From positions 1 to 46,481 of the forward strand of contig JAQSWD010000008.1 of assembly GCA_029266835.1 (NCBI GenBank): a stretch of 46,481 nucleotides of DNA. Reading direction: 5' to 3'. Below the pieces are notes generated by a model, which saw only the letters and a program-made list of their open reading frames with translations, did no database searches and was not told where the DNA came from. Made by a program: the position numbers and the translations under genes. Position 1 is the stretch's first letter; each line of letters begins with the position of its first letter. This document shows, piece by piece, positions 40,696 to 46,481 of this stretch. This DNA is from Steroidobacteraceae bacterium (GTDB taxonomy: Bacteria; Pseudomonadota; Gammaproteobacteria; Steroidobacterales; Steroidobacteraceae).

Positions 40696-42753
40696 ATGAA
40701 TCGTCTCGTCGTCACGGCGCTGGCTGCCGCGCTTTCCGCAGTGGTGGGCGCTTGCGCGGCTCCCGTGCCCAAGGCCGTCCCTGTGCCGGTGGCTCCGCCG
40801 CCGCTGAAATCCGGCCTCGATCTCACGGGTTTCGATCGCAATGTCCGCCCGCAGGACGACCTCTACAGGTTCGCCGGCGGGGCGTGGCTGGCCAACACCG
40901 CCATCCCGCCGGATCGTTCGAACTACGGCGCCTTCATGATCCTCGCCGACCGCGCGCAGGATGAGGTGAACCAGCTCATCACCGCGGCTTCGCAGCAGGC
41001 GAATCGCCCGGAAGGTTCGGATGCGCAGAAGGTAGGCGACTTCTACCTCGCCTACATGGATACCAATCGGGTGGAGTCCGTGGGCATCTCGCCCCTGGCC
41101 GCCGAGTTCGCGCAGATCGATGCCATCAGGACGCCGCGCGACGTGGCGTACTACATCGGTTACTCGCAACGCATCGGAGTGGCGCAGCCATTCGCCTGGT
41201 TCTCCGCGCCGGACAGCAAGAATTCCTCGGTGTACATCGGTTCGCTGTTCCAGAACGGGCTCACCATGCCCGACCGCGACTACTACCTGTCGCCGGACGC
41301 GAAGTACGCGAAGTTCCGCGCGGCTTTCGCCCAGTACGTCGAAGACCTGCTGGCCCGCGCGGGTGAGCGCAACGCACGGTCTGCCGCGACGCGCATCGTT
41401 GCGCTCGAGACGCGCATCGCCAATGACCAGTGGACCAAGGTGCAGAACCGCGACCCGGTGAAGACCTACAACCCGATGACCTTGCCCGAGTACCAGAAAC
41501 TGGCGCCGGGCTTCGACTGGATGGCCTTCTTCGAAGGCATGGGCGCTGCGCCGCAGAAGCTCGACATCAGCCAGCCGCCCTTCATCAAGGGCATCGCCCA
41601 GCTGGTGCGGACGGTGCCCGTGTCCGACTGGCGCGTGTACTTCAAATTCCATCTCCTCAACGACTACGCGCCCGCGCTGTCGGCACAGTTCGCCGACCTC
41701 CAGTTCGATTTCCACCAGAAGACATTGAACGGTGTACCCGAGCAACGTCCCCGCTGGCGCCGCGCCGTGGATTCCATGGACGCCAACATGGGCGAATTGG
41801 TGGGCAAGATGTTCGTCGAGTCCCACTTCGGCGCCGAGGCCAAGGCGCGCATGCTCGAACTGGTGGGTAACCTGCTCAAAGCCTTCGACACCTCGATCGA
41901 TTCGCTGGACTGGATGGGCCCGGCCACCCGCGCCGAGGCCAGGCAGAAGCTGGGAAAGATCACGGTGAAGATCGGATACCCGGACAAATGGCGCGACTAC
42001 AGCGCGCTGTCGATCAAGCGCGACGACCTGGTGGGCAACCTGCTGCGCGCCGCCGAATTCAAGCACAAGCGCTTGATCGATCGCACGGGCGGGCTGGTGG
42101 ACAAGGGCGAGTGGCTGATGACGCCGCAGACCGTCAACGCCTACTACAGCCCCGCCACGAACGAGATCACGTTCCCCGCGGCCATCCTGCGTTGGCCGGC
42201 CTTCGACATGACGGCGGATCCGGCGGTGAACTACGGCGGCATCGGCTCGGTGATCGGCCACGAGATCAGCCATGGCTTCGACGACTCCGGTCGTCAATAC
42301 GACGGCGACGGCAACCTGCGCGACTGGTGGTCGGCGGAGGACGGCGCCAAATTCAAGCAACGCGCCAATGCGCTGGTGAAGCAATTCGCCGGCTATACCG
42401 TTCTCGACAACCGTCCGCTCAACGGCGAGTTCACGCTGGGCGAGAACATCGGCGATCTGTCCGGCATGGCCATCGCTTTCAAGGCCTACAAGATTTCACT
42501 GGGCGGCCAGCAAGCGCCGGTCATCGATGGCTTCACGGGCGAACAGCGCTTCTTCCTGGGCTGGGCGCAGGTGTGGCGCCGCAAGTACCGTGATGAAGAA
42601 CTGCTCAAGCGGCTGGTGACCGATCCGCACAGCCCGAGCGAATTCCGTGCGAATGGACCGACCAGCAATATCGACGCCTTCTACGATGCTTTCGACGTGA
42701 AGCCGGGCGACAAGATGTATCGTCCGCCGGCGGATCGCGTGAAGATCTGGTGA
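40696..42753 (+). CDS. M13-family metallopeptidase, lipoprotein
   Basis: A 685-residue neprilysin/PepO-type zinc endopeptidase. The N-terminus has a lipobox (VVGAC, Cys at about 20), so it is probably anchored in the periplasm. His522-Glu523-Ile-Ser-His526 in GHEISHGFDDSG is the zinc site, with Glu583 and Asp587 in ENIGDLSG completing the ligand set. NAYYSPATNEITFPAAIL and the C-terminal motif PGDKMYRPPADRVKIW end the fold, the latter typical of the family. It degrades oligopeptides. The LemA gene follows after 37 bases and may be cotranscribed. Confidence 0.96.
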   Translation: MNRLVVTALAAALSAVVGACAAPVPKAVPVPVAPPPLKSGLDLTGFDRNVRPQDDLYRFAGGAWLANTAIPPDRSNYGAFMILADRAQDEVNQLITAASQQANRPEGSDAQKVGDFYLAYMDTNRVESVGISPLAAEFAQIDAIRTPRDVAYYIGYSQRIGVAQPFAWFSAPDSKNSSVYIGSLFQNGLTMPDRDYYLSPDAKYAKFRAAFAQYVEDLLARAGERNARSAATRIVALETRIANDQWTKVQNRDPVKTYNPMTLPEYQKLAPGFDWMAFFEGMGAAPQKLDISQPPFIKGIAQLVRTVPVSDWRVYFKFHLLNDYAPALSAQFADLQFDFHQKTLNGVPEQRPRWRRAVDSMDANMGELVGKMFVESHFGAEAKARMLELVGNLLKAFDTSIDSLDWMGPATRAEARQKLGKITVKIGYPDKWRDYSALSIKRDDLVGNLLRAAEFKHKRLIDRTGGLVDKGEWLMTPQTVNAYYSPATNEITFPAAILRWPAFDMTADPAVNYGGIGSVIGHEISHGFDDSGRQYDGDGNLRDWWSAEDGAKFKQRANALVKQFAGYTVLDNRPLNGEFTLGENIGDLSGMAIAFKAYKISLGGQQAPVIDGFTGEQRFFLGWAQVWRRKYRDEELLKRLVTDPHSPSEFRANGPTSNIDAFYDAFDVKPGDKMYRPPADRVKIW

Positions 42754-42790
42754 CGCCCGACGAATGAACGCAAACCCGAGGAATGCCCCC

Positions 42791-43438
42791 ATGCGAAAGT
42801 GGTTAGCCGGAATACTCATCGTCGCGGCCAGCACCAGTCTGTCCGGGTGCGGCTACAACAAGCTCCAGGAACAGGACGAGTCGGTGAAAGCCGCTTGGTC
42901 GGAAGTGGTGAACCAATACCAGCGCCGCGCGGATCTCATTCCGAATCTCGTGGCCACGGTGAAGGGTTATGCCGCCCAGGAAGAGCGGGTCCTGGTCGAA
43001 GTGACCGAGGCGCGCTCGAAGGTGGGCTCGGTGCAGCTCACGCCCGAGATGCTCAACAACCCCGAGACCTTCGCCAGGTTCCAGGCCGCGCAGGGCGAGC
43101 TGACGAATGCGCTCAAGAGTCTCATGGTGGTGGTGGAGCGTTATCCCGACCTCAAGTCGAATGAAAACTTCCGCGACCTGCAGGTGCAGCTCGAAGGCAC
43201 CGAGAACCGCATCACCGTGGCGCGCAATCGTTATATCGAAGCCGTGAAGGCCTTCAACACCACGGTAAGGTCCTTCCCCACCAATCTCACCGCCGGCATG
43301 TTCGACTTCGACACCAAGCCGAATTTCACGGTCGAGAACGAGGCGCAGATCTCGCGGCCGCCGGACGTGCAATTCGACAATTCCACCCCCGCGCAACAGC
43401 AGGCGCCGGTGGAAGCGCCTGAACCGGCCGCCAACTGA
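42791..43438 (+). CDS. LemA-family lipoprotein
   Basis: A 215-residue LemA protein with a lipobox (SLSGCGYN). The helical core AAWSEVVNQYQRRADLIPNLVATVKGYAAQEERVL and ELTNALKSLMVVVERYPDLKSNENF are classic for the family, with a Pro/Ala-rich C-terminal tail. LemA proteins act at the envelope, often with TPM (YgcG) partners as seen next, but their exact role is unclear. The ATG at 42791 follows GAGGA by eight bases. The next gene starts nine bases after its stop. Confidence 0.93.
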   Translation: MRKWLAGILIVAASTSLSGCGYNKLQEQDESVKAAWSEVVNQYQRRADLIPNLVATVKGYAAQEERVLVEVTEARSKVGSVQLTPEMLNNPETFARFQAAQGELTNALKSLMVVVERYPDLKSNENFRDLQVQLEGTENRITVARNRYIEAVKAFNTTVRSFPTNLTAGMFDFDTKPNFTVENEAQISRPPDVQFDNSTPAQQQAPVEAPEPAAN

Positions 43439-43446
43439 GCACTCAT

Positions 43447-44310
43447 GTGAAAGCCGCGCTGCTCACGCTGGCGCTGCTGCTCGGTGCGGCCGCCGCACCG
43501 ATCGCGTCGGCGCAGGTGCCGCTGCCGCCGTTCGAGTCGCTGGTCCAGGATCTCACCGGCACGCTGACCGCCGGCCAGCAAGCCGCGCTCGATGAAAAGC
43601 TCACCGCATTCCAGGTCCGCAAGGGCACGCAGGTCGCGTTGCTGATCATCCCTACGACGCAGCCCGAGGACATCGCCCAGTTCGGCGTGCGGCTCGCGGA
43701 AGCCTGGAAGATTGGCCGCAAGGGCGTCGACGACGGCGCCATCCTCATCGTCGCGAAGGACGACCGCGCCATGCGCATCGAGGTGCAGTACGGGCTGGAA
43801 GGCGTGCTCACCGATGTCACGTCGAGCCGTATCCTCAACGACACCATCGCGCCGTTGTTCAAGCAGGGCGACTACTTCGGTGGCGTCAACGCCGGCCTCG
43901 ACCAGATGCTCAAGGTCATCGATGGCGAGCCTTTGCCGCCGCCCGACCAGGCCTGGAAACGCGACGCGCCTTCCATGCCCTGGCCGTTTCTCATCTTCGG
44001 CGGCATCGCTCTCATGAGTTTCCTGCGTCCGCTCATCGGGCGCGCGCCGGCCGCGGGTGTCATCGGTCTCGGCGGCGGTGCGCTGGTCTATTGGATCACC
44101 TCGCGTGTCGCTGAAGCGCTGGGCGCGGGCGCGTTGTTGTTCGTGCTCGGCCTGCTGTTCGGATTCGGCGGCATGGGGCGCGGCGGCGGCCGCGTGTTCC
44201 GTGACATCGGTCGAGGTGGTTTCGGCGGCCGTGGCGGTGGCTTCGGCGGCGGCTTCGGCGGTGGGCTGGGCGGCCGCGGTGGTGGCGGCGGCGCCTCGGG
44301 CCGGTGGTAG
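43447..44310 (+). CDS. TPM-domain (YgcG-like) membrane protein
   Basis: A 287-residue protein. It has a signal peptide, a TPM domain (about 25-160: VQDLTGTLTAGQQAALDEKLTAF, then QVALLIIPTT and GVDDGAILIVAKDDRAMRIEVQYGLEG), two or three membrane segments and a very Gly-rich C-terminal tail. TPM domains are thought to bind calcium and to help photosystem or envelope maintenance in other organisms, while bacterial roles are unknown. The start is GTG at 43447, because an ATG three bases earlier is out of frame. The same LemA-TPM order is seen in many bacteria. Confidence 0.9.
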   Translation: MKAALLTLALLLGAAAAPIASAQVPLPPFESLVQDLTGTLTAGQQAALDEKLTAFQVRKGTQVALLIIPTTQPEDIAQFGVRLAEAWKIGRKGVDDGAILIVAKDDRAMRIEVQYGLEGVLTDVTSSRILNDTIAPLFKQGDYFGGVNAGLDQMLKVIDGEPLPPPDQAWKRDAPSMPWPFLIFGGIALMSFLRPLIGRAPAAGVIGLGGGALVYWITSRVAEALGAGALLFVLGLLFGFGGMGRGGGRVFRDIGRGGFGGRGGGFGGGFGGGLGGRGGGGGASGRW

Positions 44311-44316
44311 TTAGTC

Positions 44317-44805
44317 ATGCGCGCGCTCCGACACTTTTTCGCCACGCAAGCCGGTACCCGGCGAAAATTCGGCCCGGCCGTGCTCGATGCCATCGAGGCG
44401 GCCATCGCGTCCGCCGAGCTGCGCACTTCGGGCGAGATCCGCTTCGCCATCGAAACCTCGCTGGAACTGCCGGACCTGTGGGCCCGCCGCTCTCCGCGCG
44501 AGCGCGCCCTGGACGTTTTCGGCGAATTGCGTGTCTGGGACAGCGAACTCGCGAACGGCGTACTCATCTATGTATTGATGGCGGACCGGGACGTGGAAAT
44601 CGTGGCCGACCGTGGCGCCGCTGGCTGCATCACTCCCGCGGAGTGGGAAGCGGCCTGCCGCCTCATGGAAACTCATTTCCGGCAGCGCCGTTTCGCGGAG
44701 GGCGCGGTCGCCGGCGTGGCCGCCGTGGGCGCGTTGTTAGAGCGCCATTTCCCCGCGCGGGCGGCTGAACGGGACGAGCAGCCGAATCAGCCTTCATTGT
44801 TGTAG
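44317..44805 (+). CDS. TPM-domain protein (second copy, soluble)
   Basis: A 162-residue TPM-domain protein without a signal peptide. AAIASAELRTSGEIRFAIETSL, ELRVWDSELANGVLIYVLMADRDVEIVADRG and FAEGAVAGVAAVGALLERHFP are the conserved blocks. It follows the first TPM gene by six bases and is part of the same operon, so the two domains may act as a pair, one exported and one at the cytoplasmic face. Ends with a short Glu/Gln/Pro tail. Confidence 0.88.
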   Translation: MRALRHFFATQAGTRRKFGPAVLDAIEAAIASAELRTSGEIRFAIETSLELPDLWARRSPRERALDVFGELRVWDSELANGVLIYVLMADRDVEIVADRGAAGCITPAEWEAACRLMETHFRQRRFAEGAVAGVAAVGALLERHFPARAAERDEQPNQPSLL

Positions 44806-44861
44806 GCCATGTAGTTGATTGCCGACAGCCGGAGTCTGCGATGCGATGTCATACTGACGAC

Positions 44862-46109
44862 ATGAGAACCCTCCCCACCAAGAAAGTGCTGCTGCTGGCG
44901 GCGCTGGTCGTTTCGTTCACCTCCGGATGCTCGCTGCTCGACGGAGCGCCGGGCAGCTGGGGCGGAAAAAAGAACGAGAGCAAGGAACCGGTGGTACCGG
45001 CGATTCCCGACCCCGTACCCACGCATCGCTTCGACATCGATGCCACCACCGACATCGTCGGGGTGGTGCAGAAGACCCAGGCGTCGAAAGAAGACACGCT
45101 CACCGACATCGCGCGCCGCTTCAACGTGGGTTACGAGGAGATCGTGCGCGCCAACCCGGGCGTGGATCCCTGGGTGCCGGGTGAGGGCAGGGAGATCGTC
45201 ATCCCTTCGCAGTTCATCCTGCCGAACGCGCCGCGCGAGGGCATCGTCATCAATGCCGCCGCCATGCGGCTCTTCTATTACCCCAAGGTGAAGAAGGGTG
45301 AGCAGCAGGTGGTGCACACCTATCCCATCGGCATCGGCAAGGTGGGCTGGAAGACACCCGAGGGCAGTACCACGCTCGTGCGCCGGAAGAAGGACCCCGA
45401 GTGGCGGCCGACGGCCTCCATCATCCGCGAGCACCTGAAAGAGCGCGGCGAGAAGCTCGAAGCCGTGGTGAAGGCGGGGCCGGACAATCCGCTGGGCCGT
45501 CACGCGTTCTATCTCGGCTGGCCTACGTACATGATCCACGGCACGAACAAGCCGGCGGGCGTGGGTCTGCGTTCCAGCCATGGATGCATACGCCTGTATC
45601 CCGAAGACATCGCGCAGCTGTTCGAGCTGGCGCCCATCGGCACCAAGGTGAGCGTGGTGAACCAGCCCTATGTGTTCGGCTGGCACGACGGCGCGCTGCA
45701 CATCCAGGCCTTCGACGTGCTCGAGGATGACAAGCGCGACTGGAAGAAAGCGCAGGCCAAGCTGCTCAACAAGGCGATGGCCGAGCGCATCAAGACCGAG
45801 CTCGCGGCGCGCAAGGAGAAGATCGACTGGGAGGCCGTCGCGAAACTTTCCGAAGAGCCGCGCGGCATTCCAGTGTCCGTCACCGGGGGCCCCGACCAGC
45901 TCGACGCCATCGTGGCCTCGGCCGCGATCGTGCAGAACAAGGTGGCGCCGGGCGCCACCTGGGATGGTCTCAGCGACCTGCCCGTCGATGAGGCCACCTT
46001 TCAGGAACTGGTGCAGGACCGCGAGCCTTCGGTGGAATCGGCGGAAGCGGCTGCAGCGCCTATGGCACCGCCTTCAGGTAAGCCCTCGACGAAGCCGTCG
46101 ACGAACTGA
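44862..46109 (+). CDS. L,D-transpeptidase lipoprotein with LysM domain
   Basis: A 415-residue periplasmic enzyme. The lipobox is SFTSGC, followed by a LysM peptidoglycan-binding domain (about 65-115: EDTLTDIARRFNVGYEEIVRANPGVDPWVPGEG) and a YkuD catalytic domain (about 125-290), with His240-Gly-Cys242 in SSHGCIRLYPED as the catalytic site. It cross-links meso-diaminopimelate residues or attaches proteins to the cell wall. A long helical, Lys/Glu-rich C-terminal part (about 300-415) has no known domain. The ATG at 44862 fits the family; an in-frame start at 44841 would break the signal peptide. A palindromic element begins 13 bases after the stop. Confidence 0.95.
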   Translation: MRTLPTKKVLLLAALVVSFTSGCSLLDGAPGSWGGKKNESKEPVVPAIPDPVPTHRFDIDATTDIVGVVQKTQASKEDTLTDIARRFNVGYEEIVRANPGVDPWVPGEGREIVIPSQFILPNAPREGIVINAAAMRLFYYPKVKKGEQQVVHTYPIGIGKVGWKTPEGSTTLVRRKKDPEWRPTASIIREHLKERGEKLEAVVKAGPDNPLGRHAFYLGWPTYMIHGTNKPAGVGLRSSHGCIRLYPEDIAQLFELAPIGTKVSVVNQPYVFGWHDGALHIQAFDVLEDDKRDWKKAQAKLLNKAMAERIKTELAARKEKIDWEAVAKLSEEPRGIPVSVTGGPDQLDAIVASAAIVQNKVAPGATWDGLSDLPVDEATFQELVQDREPSVESAEAAAAPMAPPSGKPSTKPSTN

Positions 46110-46122
46110 AATCCGCCGTCGG

Positions 46123-46219
46123 AATGGGGACATTCCTCATTTGCTAGAAAACGGGGACGCGCCTGAAGCAGGCACGTCCCCGTTTTCCCGCTTCGCGGGC
46201 AAATGAGGATGTCCCCATT
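46123..46219. repeat. Palindromic repeat element with nested hairpins
   Basis: Outer arms at 46123-46144 (ending CCTCATTTGC) and 46199-46219 (starting GCAAATGAGG) pair over 21 bases with one inserted T. Between them are two hairpins: 46148-46186 (a 12-base stem around AAAACGGGGACG with a GCCTG/CAGGC tip) and 46187-46199 (CCCGC TTC GCGGG). The whole can fold into a three-way junction. This resembles REP-type elements spread by RAYT transposases, although no transposase gene is present here. Confidence 0.7.
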
Positions 46220-46404
46220 TCTTTCTTCCCGAGCGGGAGGCTGCGCAGACAGAGCTGTCAGCGCTTCGCTCTTGACTGCTGGTGAACGCGGACTTGGTTT
46301 GAACCACCAAAGAGTACCTTCGCGCTGACGCCTCCCACTCGGCGCCCTCTTTTCGCGCCGGAAACCTTTTTTACCCGCGAGCCAACGCAATCACCGGTCG
46401 CGTT

Positions 46405-46436
46405 CCCATTTGCTGCAAATGAGGAATGACCCCATT
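46405..46436. repeat. Second, collapsed copy of the palindromic element
   Basis: The right arm, GCAAATGAGGAATGACCCC at 46415-46433, matches the reverse complement of the 46123 left arm at all but one position over 22 bases. A short left-arm remnant, CCCATTTGC at 46405-46413, directly abuts it with one base between. It looks like a deleted version of the first element. Between the two copies (46220-46404) I see no supported gene. Confidence 0.65.
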
Positions 46437-46454
46437 AGTTGGTACATTGGTGGT

Positions 46455-46481
46455 ATGAGAACCTTCATCGTCGCGTTGCTC
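46455..46481 (+). CDS. Start of a probable exported protein (cut by window edge)
   Basis: ATG at 46455 opens MRTFIVALL, a typical start of a signal peptide (one Arg, then hydrophobic), running off the right edge. No strong ribosome site is seen. Only nine residues are available, so the call is tentative. Confidence 0.4.

Noticed and set aside
40624..42384. 586-codon minus-strand frame opposite the M13 peptidase
   Set aside because: Antisense shadow of a clear zinc peptidase gene.
46001..46390. 129-codon minus-strand frame over the repeat region
   Set aside because: It spans palindromic repeats and the 3' end of the L,D-transpeptidase gene, so it is most likely spurious.
1..46481. tRNA, rRNA, CRISPR or prophage genes
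   Set aside because: Nothing resembling these was seen when reading both strands.

Overview
The window is strongly GC-rich, densely coded chromosomal DNA from a Gram-negative bacterium. A TonB-dependent receptor, several outer-membrane or periplasmic lipoproteins, an RND pump, GreB, TtcA, SpeA and an OmpA protein with calcium-type repeats together suggest a gammaproteobacterium near the Xanthomonadales, Nevskiales or Steroidobacterales. That placement is inference from gene content only. I see no rRNA, tRNA, CRISPR array, prophage or intact insertion sequence. About 44 genes are supported, and two of them are cut by the window edges.

Layout. 1-2232: start of a TonB receptor (minus) divergent from a TPR-sulfotransferase. 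2250-4702: secreted unknown protein, DUF192 protein and an OmpA protein with TSP3 repeats (minus). 4753-7927: glgC, a LEA/WHy lipoprotein and a convergent glgA, a glycogen island whose last two genes overlap tail to tail. 8002-10149: a serine-hydrolase relative with no SxxK, and an AraC-type HTH/O6-alkylguanine methyltransferase. 10228-14603: RND adaptor and pump. 14808-19499: M32 carboxypeptidase, a CREST-type ceramidase homologue, ttcA and a phosphatase/ADP-ribosylglycohydrolase fusion, closely spaced or overlapping. 19535-22096: a gluzincin peptidase, an ATP-grasp ligase and a lipoprotein. 22112-28029: S9 peptidase, GST, HAD hydrolase, two uncharacterised genes, a small protein and a Nudix hydrolase. 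28222-30752: UvrD-type helicase and an RRM protein. 31093-36189: sulfurtransferase-speA, GST and homospermidine synthase, a polyamine-centred block. 36257-39686: a four-gene operon headed by a GbsR/MarR regulator with a strong operator dyad, carrying DUF4166, a three-part membrane/epimerase/DCC fusion and a small membrane protein. 39760-46109: greB, a small protein, M13 peptidase, LemA, two TPM proteins and an L,D-transpeptidase. 46123-46436: palindromic repeat elements ahead of a cut gene.

The items I find most unusual are the phosphatase/ADP-ribosylhydrolase fusion, the GbsR-controlled operon with its triple-domain protein, the peptidase/ATP-grasp pair, and the nested palindromic repeat family at the right end (with a solo arm behind the helicase gene). 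The rest is mostly ordinary housekeeping and envelope biology. Function calls rest on motifs read by eye, and no database search was possible.
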